Shown piece after piece: positions 1-9,776 of a stretch of DNA of 26,152 nucleotides (position 1 is its first letter; each line of letters opens with the position of its first letter). The notes beneath the pieces are model-generated. The model was not told where the DNA came from. It did not search any database and was given only the letters and a program-made list of their open reading frames with translations. This DNA is from Gnetum montanum (taxonomy: Eukaryota; Streptophyta; Gnetopsida; Gnetales; Gnetaceae), in contig MNCI01002753.1 in the NCBI GenBank assembly GCA_015680685.1, positions 49,896 to 76,047 of the forward strand, written 5' to 3'. Both the position numbers and the translations under genes were made by a program.

Positions 1-89
1 ACGCATACGGTTATGTTAATGCATACCATAACTGACTAGATCAAGGTGGGCCACCTTCCCAGGAAACTAACTGACCTTGGGAGTCCCTT

Positions 90-490
90 AATCTATTTAC
101 AGATTGTCAGAAATGAATCACATAGGGCTCTTCTTGATTCAAGTTCTGGAGTCAACTTAATTTCATGAGAGATGTATCACACCTGGAACCTACCCCAACT
201 TAAGAAGAGCAACATTCAACTAGAGCTGATAGACTGGCCATCACCATTCCCTTGGGATTGGTGGAGGACATCATTACCACTGTGTGTGGTTAGTCTTACC
301 CAGCTAATTTTCTGATGATTGAAGTGAACAACAATGAAGGGGACTTCCCAATTATAATGGGAAGGGCATGGCTAAGTACAGTAGATGCATGCCTTAGGAT
401 CCACGATCTTTCCTTAGAAATCTCTAAGATAAACATATGTGGAAAGATCGAGAAGAGGAAAGTTCCATGCATCACATACAGCGATTCATC
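90..490 (+). pseudogene. Ty3/gypsy retropepsin (protease) relic, family A
   Basis: Remnant of the aspartic protease that processes Gag-Pol in Ty3/gypsy elements. The frame reads ALLDSSSGVNL near 127-159, matching the retropepsin active-site loop where LLDSG is expected. The Asp codon is at 136-138, and the glycine after D-S is replaced by Ser. A stop follows soon after. After a frame change near 226 the conserved downstream part reads IPLGLVEDI, then SYPANFLMIEV and PIIMGRAWLST, the second hydrophobic flap half of this protease family with its I-[IL]-G-R motif. A stop interrupts it at about 292. Frame changes, stops and the altered active site mean it is dead. It lies upstream of the 3' LTR at 2502 on the same strand, so it probably belongs to that element. 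Gag would lie left of the window. Family call confident, exact limits approximate. Confidence 0.8.
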
Positions 491-855
491 AGGTGATGAC
501 ATGGAGGAAATGCCTCCATGTAACAGGTGTGCTCATGAGACTTTGAAACAGAGATGCTTGTATGTAGCAACCACACAACCAGTAGTAGATACCCATGGTT
601 AACAACTACTAGAAGGAGCAGAAAAATATGCATGGAACAAATTGAGGAAACCCATGTGAACAACGAAGGCATAGATACATTAGAATATGAGCGTCGCCAA
701 CTTCCACCCCTTAATCTAAGATCATCATTTGGGAGAAGTTGGACACTTTTAAAAAATTCAAATAGATGCTCATTATTTTGAATCTCTCCCTTTTCACTCA
801 GTCATGGGGGAGATGGCCACCTATGCTGATCATATGCAGCCCTCAGTTCTTTTTG

Positions 856-915
856 ATTTTTGTTTTACAAGTTTTTGTTTTACACATTTTTGTTTTACAC
901 ATTTTTGTTTTACAA
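856..915 (+). repeat. 15-bp tandem repeat, four units
   Basis: Four consecutive 15-bp units of the form RTTTTTGTTTTACAM at 856-870, 871-885, 886-900 and 901-915, differing only at the first and last base. The unit is a multiple of three, which produces a spurious repeating FCFTH/FCFTS peptide in one frame. It lies in the non-coding tail of the family A element. Confidence 0.95.
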
Positions 916-970
916 ATTTCTTTAACTTTTCTAGTTTTTTTTTACATCATCGTTATACTTTTCCACTTTT

Positions 971-992
971 TGTGTGTGTGTGTGTGTGTGTG
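971..992 (+). repeat. (TG)11 microsatellite
   Basis: Eleven uninterrupted TG dinucleotides. A simple sequence repeat that could be polymorphic between individuals. Confidence 0.98.
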
Positions 993-2481
993 AGCCACCC
1001 TGTAAGTTTGTCCCATAATAAGTGTTCGGACTGATGGTATGAACTGCTTTCATATTGATTGCTAGTGTTTGGTTTTTACCTTTAAGTCACAATCCTGATA
1101 CTAAGGTATGTTTCTTTTGATATGGTAGGCAATGAGTTCACTTCATCCATCCATCCACCAGTTTCTATGGTCTCTTTCGGCTTGAAAATGTACAATCCCC
1201 TTCTAATAAGAACTTAAACGAATTGGTGACTGGGCATTTCTCAAACTAAGAAAGGACTCAAGGATTACAAAGGGTGTGACTTCAAGGGAACTTGATACTT
1301 TTGTGTTGGTCATTCTCTTGGGTGCTTGAATGTTTTCTTCTTGAGTTTTCTTACCGTTTTGATGTTACCCAACTATCGGAAGCTGAGACAATAAAAATAA
1401 AAAGTCTTTGCATGGTGTGGTTCTCACGCATAAAAACACAAAATAAATAAAAAAACAAAAAGAAAGTGAGAATTCAAAGCACACCCCTTAGACAAAATAA
1501 AACTTGGGCTACAAGCACTGGTTATGGAACCAAAAGTGTTTCCTCTAACTAAGGCCCTTCTCGCTTTCCATTCCCTCCTTTGTTTCATCAGAATGGTGGT
1601 GACTCTTGGAAAAGGCATTCTTATTATCCAAGAAGATGGTTCGGCCGAATGCATTGATGTGATGTCACTGGATGTGGTTGGTTCAAGGCCGGAGTTGGAA
1701 TGAGACTTGCCAAGTCACATTAATCATAAAACACACCAAGGGGCTGTACACCACCTTGTTCTTGGGATGCCATTCCATTCTCTTCTCTCCATCCTTCTCT
1801 CCATTGTTCACCTCATTGCCAGTTGTATCATTAGTGTATATATTTTGGTTGATGCATTGTTTTATTTTTGGTAAATTCTTGTGGTTAAGATTTTAACTCT
1901 TATTCCAAATGACATTTCCAAAGCCTACAGACTCTTTGAATGTGGGTTTGTCAGGGCATTAAGGGCATGAGCCTGCTTTGGGGAGGACCCCCTGACATTC
2001 CTACTTGGAGCCTTAGTTAAATTCTTTCCCTTAACATTTTGCAATTAATTTTATTTTATTCTTTTCCATCTTGACATCCATTTCACTAATGTTTTCAGTT
2101 GTCCCTTTTTATCTATCTTTCTTACTCCTTTTCTTTCTCCATTCTAACNCATACAACAACGGATTGGATCCGGAGCAAACACCTGGAATGGAGCAGCGTT
2201 GAAGCAGCTATGCAAGGAGCAAGATCGATGGCGTGCTTATGGATGGACAACGAAGGTGCAATCTTGGCTTTGGCAGCAGCAACACTTCTTTCTCTCTCTC
2301 TCCCTCAGCTGCCAACTAAGGCCTGATGTCATTGTAATAAGGTGTTCACCCTTGTTTCCATGAACACCAGTTTTGCCAAGTCTTGTAATAATGATCCGTT
2401 CACATGTCATCCCATTAGTTCCATTCCCCTCAATAATTCTATACCTTCCTGATATTATTGTAAGGAACTCGAGGATGAGTT

Positions 2482-2501
2482 TTCATTCAGTCATGGGGGT
2501 A
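2482..2501 (+). promoter_or_regulatory. Polypurine-tract-like site before the 3' LTR
   Basis: TTCATTCAGTCATGGGGGTA directly abuts the TGATGAG start of the LTR. A G-rich tract touching the inner edge of the 3' LTR is where plus-strand DNA synthesis is primed in LTR retrotransposons, so the element body lies to the left. The tract is short and interrupted by pyrimidines, so the call rests mainly on position. A near-identical copy lies at 791-810. Confidence 0.5.
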
Positions 2502-2512
2502 TGATGAGACAC

Positions 2513-2566
2513 GATATCACAACCGTCGTGATATCGCATCCCATGCGATATCGCGTATGCGATATC
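2513..2566 (+). promoter_or_regulatory. GATATC palindrome cluster in LTR U3
   Basis: Four GATATC hexamers at 2513, 2530, 2547 and 2561, mostly extended to GCGATATCGC-like 10-bp palindromes, immediately upstream of the TATA box. The last one starts 24 bases before TATAAATA. The solo LTR keeps the same arrangement (9835 and 9849, again 14 apart, with the last again 24 before its TATA box). Position and conservation suggest protein-binding sites in the LTR promoter; the binding factor is unknown. Confidence 0.5.
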
Positions 2567-2584
2567 GCGGTCCATCGCCAAATC

Positions 2585-2592
2585 TATAAATA
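2585..2592 (+). promoter_or_regulatory. TATA box of family A LTR
   Basis: TATAAATA followed by AGAGGCAGC, conserved at the same place in the solo LTR (9873-9880). It would direct transcription rightward from within the LTR and mark the U3/R region. Confidence 0.75.
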
Positions 2593-2850
2593 AGAGGCAG
2601 CACTCCCCTTATTTTCCATCCTAGGCTTAAAGTAGGAAAACTTTGGTAGTTTGATCACTCCAAAAATAGAATATTTTCCATGTGCCCGCAGTAGGAGTCC
2701 CCAAGTGAACGGATCTTTATTTGAGCAGCTTTGTACCTAAACGCAAGTTGTGTACGGCAACAAAGATGAGCTTTGTGGATAAACCTTACAGTGCATGGAA
2801 TAGGATTTATTACTTGTTATTTATTACCTACATTAGCACAGCATAAGTAT

Positions 2851-3015
2851 GACTTGATTACGGGCATCGACGAATGTGTACGGCTAATCAAGGAATTGGT
2901 TGCTCATCGTGATTAGTCTCTCTCACCCTTGTCTCTTAGAATGCAGGATGAGATGACTTGATTATGAGCATCTATGGATGTGTACGGCTAGTCAAGGAAT
3001 CAGCTTCTCATCACG
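2851..3015 (+). repeat. Internal direct duplication in the LTR (about 60 bp, two copies)
   Basis: A block starting GACTTGATTA and containing ATGTGTACGGCTARTCAAGG and CTCATC occurs at about 2851-2911 and again at about 2955-3015, diverged. The solo LTR has the parts of this block only once, split by different sequence (around 10150-10280), so the LTRs differ by duplication or replacement here. Confidence 0.75.
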
Positions 3016-3308
3016 TTTAGGCTAGTTAGGTGCCTTAGTACGACCACTTCGAGCACGTGCGTTACGTGTGGTGATCCCAGTAATGATTAGCGTTTGGTAG
3101 CCATAGTTGCATAGTTCAGCATGTGTACGGTAAGTGGGAACAGATGCTGACGCTAGTTAATTTAGACTTAGTCCTTAGTTAGAGTTAGTTAGCTCTCTCA
3201 ACCCTTCACCTTGATATCATAGGAGAAAAACCATAAAAATCATATACCTCGAACTTACTTAACCATACACCGTGACAACTACAAGTAAGTCTGGAAAGAC
3301 AACGAATN

Positions 3309-3407
3309 AGTGATCCGGTCGAACTCCACAGACTAAATGCCTAGATGCCCCATGGAACACTTGGGGTTAATCATTCGTTGTCTTCCCAGACTTACTTGTT
3401 GTTGTCA
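3309..3407. other. Backwards segment between two Ns (probable assembly error)
   Basis: Flanked by single Ns at 3308 and 3408. Its last 35 bases (3373-3407) are the reverse complement of the 35 bases just before the first N (3273-3307), with two mismatches. Its remaining sequence matches the solo LTR around 10,600-10,690 only when reversed. The simplest reading is a short contig overlapping its neighbour and joined in the wrong orientation, not a biological hairpin. Confidence 0.85.
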
Positions 3408-3421
3408 NTCGCCACTCATTA

Positions 3422-4850
3422 GTAAGCTTACAAGAAAGAAAGAAAAAGTGACAAGAAAAAAGTGTACCTTCATTTACAAATTCATTCACTAGAAGCTTAA
3501 TACAATCAGTACAATCAAATGATGATATAATGAAGAGAAAAAACAAATTCTCTTAGAATAGCCAATGATGAGTCTTTCAATGAACAGTGCTTACACAATT
3601 CCCAAGATTTTCACTTTGTCTTATAGCCTCTAAGTTTTTAAAAACTCCTCGGAATTCATGCAATGGATATCAAATTACTAGTATAGATGTCTAATTTGAA
3701 GTTTAGATGTTTATCTAAGAATGTCCCCAATGAAAGAGAGACATCTACTTGGAAGTATAGACATCCACCTATAGACATCTACTGATATACATCTATCCTG
3801 ACATCTATCCTCAAGGATAGATGTCTGCTATTTTTATCAAACATCTACTCTCTAGAAGAACTTTGAGATACAAAGCATTTCTTTCTTTCTTGGGCTTTTG
3901 AGTAGTCCTCAGAACACCTTCATTTGGCTCATAGACTCCATTAACATCCATGTTCTCATTTTTTCCACATAGACTTTGTTTTAACATCTCATCGTGAATC
4001 TCATTCTTGAAGTCTTGGATCTCTATGTGAAGTCTTTGTTCATGGTCTTGCAAAACTATCATCATGCATATACATTCTACATACTCTATTTTCTTTAAGG
4101 TCTTGATATACCAAAAGGTCAACAATGCTCTTCAAATCAACATTTACAACTTTAAAAACTCCTTAGTTCTATTGGTATTAATATAGGTGTTTTAATAACT
4201 TCTCCATGAAAATGTTTCTTCAATTAAAATGTCAACCTTAATTAGAATGAAAGAACATCAAATACCTACTAATAAGGTTACATCTTTTGAGTCAAATTGT
4301 TTGATTAATTAATAATATGTAATAATTATTTTATCCAAATATTATACAAGAACAAAGACATATAGGTTAAATACTAATTCATCAAGGGTAAGCACTATTT
4401 TAACATTAAACATTCTTTAAGTTGGATGTATTAGTTATGATTAAATAATTGGTATGTTCAAACTATCATCAAAGTTTGGACAGTGTCTCCATTTGACTAA
4501 AAATTCCACTTGTAGGTTAGGATCATGTATTATTATTATGATATATTAGATGTAATCATTTTTCTTACCTTATATAGATTGAATAGTTAGCCACTTTAGA
4601 TTGATAAACTTCTTTTTGGATAAGGAAATTTTGCAATTAGAAGCTTTAGCATAATCACATGAAATATCAAATGGGCTAATGTCATGTTCAATGGCAACTA
4701 TAATATATAAGTTATAAGCTTGAGCTATTCAATGGTTTTTGAGAGGCCATCATATTGTTGGAGCAATTTTGATATAGTTTCCTATTTTGGCTTAAATTGT
4801 TAAGGATCTAATTTCAAAGGAACTTAATTACCAACACTAAATTTATAGAA
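3422..4850. other. AT-rich DNA without a recognisable gene
   Basis: Composition drops sharply to AT-rich at the LTR edge. It holds a cluster of AGACATCT-type motifs (3675-3850). One 104-codon open frame on the - strand (4125 to 3811) has a charged, possibly coiled-coil middle but no family signature I can name. It lies downstream of the chromovirus-like integrase relic, so it may be remains of that element's 3' end; I could not identify an LTR. Confidence 0.4.
3675..3850. repeat. Cluster of AGACATCTA-type motifs in both orientations
   Basis: About nine matches to ATAGATGTCT or its reverse complement AGACATCTAT, with one or two changes each, lie in about 175 bases in mixed orientation, for example near 3682, 3704, 3749, 3768, 3774, 3790, 3800, 3822 and 3840. 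They are not evenly spaced, so this is not a simple tandem array. It may be a decayed palindromic minisatellite or the core of a small inverted-repeat element. Confidence 0.6.
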
Positions 4851-5219
4851 TTAACACTTGCAATCAACATATTTCTTTATACAATGTGTTGTCCTCTTCA
4901 AATAATTCATTGTAGTTTTAATTTTTTTAGATTTAATTTTTAAGAATTCATTCACCATTTGATGGTGGCCTTGTAAAGATGGAGTAATCATTTGAGTAGT
5001 GGGCTTCCTATCAATTACCAATTCTAATACTTGGGCAATGCCCATGATAATTGATGAATTTCTTTAATCATTATGAGTATAATAGGTACTCTTGGATTAA
5101 CCAATTCATATGCTTTGTTTGCCCATCTATTTATGGATGGAAATTGGTGGAGAGTTTTAACTATACTCTCAACATGTTAAATAAGACTTGCTAGAGTGCA
5201 CTAGTAAATTAAGGATAAT

Positions 5220-5230
5220 GATTAGAGATA
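5220..5230. repeat. SINE target site duplication (first copy)
   Basis: GATTAGAGATA, identical to 5340-5350 on the other side of the insert. Confidence 0.85.
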
Positions 5231-5339
5231 TATAATCCAATTAGAACTTTATAACTCAGCATTACCCAATAGAATTGAACCCATGATTTAAAGCTTTTAA
5301 ATCAAGAGTCTTACCACTAGGCTAATACCTCATTGTTAC
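5231..5339 (-). mobile_element. Short tRNA-derived SINE inserted in the integrase relic
   Basis: On the - strand the insert starts near 5339 and carries a pol III promoter like that of a tRNA: A box TAGCCTAGTGG (5324-5314) and B box GGTTCAATTC (5281-5272), about 33 bases apart. No tRNA cloverleaf closes, so it is not a working tRNA gene. It is flanked by perfect 11-bp direct repeats GATTAGAGATA (5220-5230 and 5340-5350), the target duplication of an L1-type retrotransposition event. The integrase frame stops at one edge and resumes at the other, with the duplicated bases repeated. At about 109 bp it is short for a SINE, the 3' end (ending GGATTATAT) lacks an obvious poly-A, and it may be a truncated copy. 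Confidence 0.85.
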
Positions 5340-5350
5340 GATTAGAGATA
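5340..5350. repeat. SINE target site duplication (second copy)
   Basis: GATTAGAGATA, identical to 5220-5230 on the other side of the insert. Confidence 0.85.
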
Positions 5351-6126
5351 ATGCTCATTTGAAGACCAAAATATTTGACCATCCTATTTTAGAACAAGGA
5401 TCTTGTGTCCTCTATAGAGTACACAACATGATAAGAAATGAAACTAGAAAATTTTTCTACCACAACAATTATCTTTTATAGATCTTAAATGATTAATAGT
5501 CATGTAAGAAGATTCATGATCATAGTGGCCCATAGATATGGAGGGATTTCCAATAGAAAAAAAATTTTAGTAGGACATTCAATAGATATTTTTTCTTGTT
5601 GGCATATTAAATATTTTTGAAGTTGGAATAACACATTGATATATCTTTAGCTAAAAGAATGTTTGTTTAATTAAGATAAGAATTCTTTGTTGACCATGAG
5701 GTCCTACCCAAGAAGTTTCATGGTTCTTTCAAATTATCTCTTTCTACAAGTCCTCATAATCTCAAACAAAAATTTTAGAGTAAATAATTTCTTATCCGAA
5801 AATAAGATACTTCACTAGTCTATATCATCTCTAGAAGGTCAATGATCTATGAATCTTATTTTAGATCATCTTGGATATGAGTCAACAACACATCATTAGA
5901 TAAAATTTAGGAAGTTTGAGACTCATTGGTGGTGAAGAGTTGGAAGGATGATTGAGAATGGTAGCTTAGAGGATTTTCCATGACATTTTCATTTCTAGAT
6001 CTATAGATCAATTACAAATCAAATCTTAAGAGCAATATCATTTAATGAGCTTGCTTAGGTTGAAGCTTCAATTGATTTAAGAGGTAATTGGTCATTAGAT
6101 TATGAGTTTTAATATGAATACAATCC

Positions 6127-8330
6127 TTAAGAAAGAATTATCTTCATGTTATTAGATAATAAACTATGTAAATATTTCTTTTTTATGAATTGACTATCCT
6201 AATTTTGCTTGACTTAACTTTTCAAATTTGAAGGAAATAGTGTAATCCTTCTATAGTAACACCTTATCAATAAAATCATCATAAGTGTGATATCTTAGTC
6301 CTATATGCCATGGTAAATGTTAAATATACATTATATTTAACATTATACATGCTAATTGACAATGAACAAGTAGAAAAAAATGAAGAGTAAACTACACAAA
6401 TAAGGAAATATGGAAATGAATAAGAGTATATGGAGAATGCTCTAAGGGTTTCATGTAGTTTTCTTCCTTTATTATTTATTTTTAAAGGCAATCTAATATT
6501 ACCACCATGGGTAGACCTAAACCCAACTAGGATGGCCAAGCCATTTCCTATCTTGGTTTAATCAACACAAAAAACTTGCCTTTCTGAGCTCCACAACTCC
6601 ACACTAGTACAACCTCTAATTATTAGATATAAATATCTCTAGTTAAACCTCAAAAGGTTCCATCAAGAGACATAACCATAATTGAAACTTAATTATCTTA
6701 TTACAGTAATTACATTACTTGATTATAGAATAATATCATCATAGTTACAAAATAACATCATTTAGGAATGGGAATGTGATAAAATACCCCCCATAGCTTT
6801 TGTTCATCCTTAAATAAGTCCACATTATGAATCTTTCTCCATGATCCAATGCTTTAACTAAGAAAACTATTTAAGGTTAATACACTGGTCATGTCAATAA
6901 CTTACATAAAATTTCTTGGAAAATAACAAGTAAATTGATGATCTAGCAACCATCACTCACAAGTTCTAACTAGAGTTACACTATTCATATCTTGTGTTCT
7001 TTGGTTACTCAATTAAAGGTAAGGCAAATCCTTATTCCCATCTTGTACTACCAAGAATAATTTACTTACCAAATTTTAGAAATAGAAATTAATTAATTAA
7101 AGAAAATAAGAAAAACAAGAAATAGAATAAGGTTTAAGAAACTCTCTAATTTTCATCACTTGGAATCAAGGATGTAGTTATAGTTTAGATGACGAGGCTT
7201 GATCTTAGTTTTTGATTCTTTGTTAGAAATTAAACATAGTGGCCTAATGACTTGAAAGGTATTAATGTCTACAATTATATCAATATAATTGATAAATTGA
7301 GGCTATTGATAATTCGTGAATGTTAATAATTGAGCCAATTTAAGGATTACAAATGGTATACTAATTATTGGGACTTCATACATATTATTGAATTCTCTTC
7401 TAACTCATTCTCCCTCATAGATATCATATGCCTTGTGAAAACAAGGTTACAACTCTCCATGATGGTTGATTTCTACCAGATAATTTGGTTGTTTATTGGG
7501 TTGGTATAAGTTCTTATTCCTTTGTTGGTTTATCAATTAATATGCTTGATTACTTAGATAATCATTTGGCTTTATTTTTTGTCTCTTGATGATCTTTCTA
7601 CTTCCCCACATACCCTAGGACATTTACTTTGATGATGTAAAATTTAAAATAAAGGGTTGTTAACCTAGGTTGAGATATATGAGTTATGGACCTTTATGTA
7701 AGGATATTAGTATGGATGAATATGTCTAGTTGCATAAGTCTATGGTCCAAGGCTAATTAAGGGTTAATTTATCTAATATTTTATTATTTTTAAGGTTATT
7801 AAAGATTAGGAATAGAGTATGAGACCTATTTATTGTATTCTTGTATGGCCAATTTGTCCTCACTATTAGATTTGGAAGGACAAAAATATTAGAAATGACT
7901 ATTTATTTATCCAAAACAAACATCAAATGTGGTAGTTGTGGTATTGTAATGTTATTAGCATTAAAATAATTTAATATATTATTTTATTTATAAGCCAAAA
8001 TTATGAACTATTTTTCTAGGCCCTGGATGCTTTAAACAATTGTGCTCTTATTTCTAGAATATCAAAAAGCCTAATAAAAAACTATTTGTTTGTCTTAATT
8101 AGACATTGTATACCTGAATTATAACTCTTTAAAATTTTTCAAAATTAGAAAATAGTTAACTTAATTTTAAGTAGAAAAATTAAAGTTTATATAATTTAAA
8201 ATTTATGAGGCTAGAAATCAAACTAAGTATCTTTTATTTACCAAAGCTAAATTTGGAGCCTCATCCAACTAACTATTTAGTCAAGATTGTAAGATGATAA
8301 TATTTTAAGTAAATATAAATTTTCAAGATA
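6127..8330. other. AT-rich DNA without a recognisable gene
   Basis: Continues the AT-rich block; open frames are short and have no family signature, including one of 86 codons on the - strand at 6539-6279. By position it should hold the RT, protease and gag of the decayed element to its left, but I see only scattered weak resemblance. Composition changes abruptly near 8330, which I take as the boundary with the family B element. Confidence 0.4.
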
Positions 8331-9198
8331 ATTTCAATGGGTCAAGGATAAAAACCACAAGTTTCCCCTTAGCAAATAGAAAATCATAAGTAATTGTCAA
8401 GTGGGCGAGGCTAGCATCTACAAGGAAAATTAGGTGGATGAACATAGTGGATAGTGAACACAATGAAGGTGGGTGATACAAGGACATTGTGATGACCAAA
8501 AACATTGGTGGTTGGAACACCGAGAGGTTCACAGGCTCACAACCTAACCTTAAGTCTACGTGAGAACCTGCTAGAGGCAGAGACGTGGTGCCCTGAATGG
8601 TCTTTTCAATCGAACAGGGACTTACCAGATGCAACTAGGATGCAGCATGGCTAGCTATGATGCTGATGTGAAACAGTGCTAAGTGTTCAAGCAGTGTCAA
8701 TGGTGTTAATGGTGTTGAGCATAGTTATGTTTTTTTAGTGAAGATGAAGGTGTCAACATGTGAAGACCATCGCCTGAGCATAGTTTTAGGTGCAGTTATG
8801 TGATGGCTATACGATGAAATAAAGAAAGATGTAAATAAAATGCCAAAATGCAAGAAAAGAGAGAGAGAAGTAGAACATCCCCCTAAATGGGATTGAATGT
8901 AGTTAATACCAAGAGGGGTTAGAAGGTACATGGTGTACAACAGGCCCAGTGAATAGCATAGTCACAGTCTTAGAGGTGTCTAGCCACATAGATTGATGTT
9001 CTGCTATGGTGTTTGTGCCTACCTAGTTGGCCACTGCGCTGTGTAGTGGGCTACAGTGGTATGCAACTTTGCCTCTCTCTAGTTCATTGAAGTGCCTTTG
9101 GTTTGGTGATGCTTTGATTTTGCTAACCCAAATTTCTCAATGCTTCAATTTTTCCTATTCAAAAAAAATGTCCCCCTTGAAAATATTAAGGGTAGGGG

Positions 9199-9206
9199 TA
9201 TTTATA
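9199..9206 (-). promoter_or_regulatory. TATA box of left family B LTR
   Basis: TATAAATACCC read on the - strand, matching the + strand TATAAATACCC at 17409 in the inverted copy and placed similarly relative to the shared CTAGACACC block. It would direct leftward transcription. Confidence 0.65.
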
Positions 9207-9771
9207 GGATCAGGTTTACCATGAAATGTAGGGTGACTGTCACATGGTAGAGGGGATGGTCAAGACTACGCCATCATCCAACTATGCTTTCAATTAAGGC
9301 TAGTGGTGTTGTGCTTTGCTATGCTTTGCAAGACTCTGTGCAACTGTGAAACTATGACTACACTACCAACTGCATGTGTGTGTTCCAGGAGGACTGCAAG
9401 GTGCCTTAAAAAATGAAATTTTGGAGACTACGCTCTCCATTTTCTTGCATGGGGTAGAGCATAGTTACAATTCTGGGGATAAAAGAAGATACAAAAAAGA
9501 TGCATTTTACTAACTACACTTGCTAGAGATGAGTCAAAGCTAAGGTGAGTGATGTTGCTGTGCTATGGAGAATGTTAGAGGTCATTCTAGTTGACTGTGC
9601 TTGACTAAGCTCTAGAATGAGGGAGAGCATAGTCCCACACTTGAGAAAACATTTTGCAAAAAAAGTGGCTATGTGTTGACTAAGCTCTGCATTGGAGGCT
9701 GACTACACTCCCAACTGGGGTCAAGCATAGTCTCAGCACTTAGAAAATTTGTAGCTTCTAGCTTCACGATG

Positions 9772-9776
9772 ACACT
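9772..9776. repeat. Target site duplication of the solo LTR (left copy)
   Basis: ACACT immediately before TGATGAG. The same five bases follow CTCATCA at 10735-10739. Five bases is the usual duplication for Ty3/gypsy integrases. Confidence 0.92.

Larger units (their letters stand above)
491..2481 (+). other. Non-coding tail of family A element; RT, RNase H and integrase absent
   Basis: Between the protease relic and the 3' LTR a full gypsy element should carry about 3 kb of RT, RNase H and integrase. I see none on either strand: no YxDD, no DDE-type motifs, no zinc finger. The protease frame runs on to about 602 as an acidic stretch and then ends. The rest is T-rich non-coding DNA with a 15-bp minisatellite, a TG microsatellite and one ambiguous base (2149). 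Short open frames at 766-1034, 1424-1654, 1672-1896 and 2099-2326 have repeat-driven or low-complexity composition and no family signature. This looks like an internally deleted, non-autonomous element. Confidence 0.55.
2502..3421 (+). mobile_element. 3' LTR of family A gypsy element
   Basis: Begins TGATGAGACACG and ends CTCATTA, a decayed CTCATCA. It aligns by eye along its whole length with the clean solo LTR at 9777-10734, which defines TG...CA ends with 7-bp terminal inverted repeats (TGATGAG/CTCATCA). It contains a GATATC palindrome cluster, TATAAATA at 2585 and shared R/U5 blocks such as GTGCCCGCAGTAGGAGTCC and TTAGTACGACCACTTCGAGC. The last 115 bases are disturbed: the stretch between two Ns (3309-3407) is in reverse orientation relative to the other copy, and about 45 bases present in the solo LTR are missing. 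The partner LTR lies outside the window, so no target duplication can be checked; the 5 bases after the end are GTAAG. Confidence 0.88.
4851..6126 (-). pseudogene. Decayed chromovirus-like Ty3/gypsy pol (RNase H end and integrase)
   Basis: On the - strand, short stretches in changing frames follow gypsy Pol order. RNase H C-terminal region: CIHIKTHNL near 6126-6100 and LIYRSRNENVMENPLS ending near 5957. Integrase zinc-finger end: KYLICQQEKI (5616-5587). Core: IIVVVEKFSSFIS (5472-5434) and KYFGLQMSIISN (about 5382-5342), then the SINE, then FTSAL and LSTNFHP with IDGQTKHMN (5154-5103). C-terminal region: MGIAQVLELVIDRKPTT and KKYVDCKC (5045-4851). In the catalytic triad context, the Asp of the S-D-R-D motif reads Asn and the Glu of GQTE reads Lys. 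Stops and shifts are frequent. RT, protease and gag should lie at higher coordinates, but I cannot recognise them in 6127-8330. No chromodomain was identified, so 'chromovirus-like' rests on the style of the integrase region. Confidence 0.8.

Noticed and set aside
766-1034. Two overlapping + strand open frames with a repeating FCFTH peptide
   Set aside because: Produced by the 15-bp tandem repeat and T-rich DNA; no coding family.
1424-2326. Open frames of 74-76 codons (1654-1424 on -, 1672-1896 and 2099-2326 on +)
   Set aside because: Low-complexity composition, no conserved motif, one contains an N; consistent with chance in non-coding DNA.
3811-4125. 104-codon - strand open frame with charged helix-like stretch
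   Set aside because: No recognisable family, no neighbouring exons or promoter seen; noted within the AT-rich block only.
5258-5330. tRNA gene on the - strand
   Set aside because: A and B boxes are present but no cloverleaf or acceptor stem forms, and the flanking 11-bp repeats mark it as a SINE.
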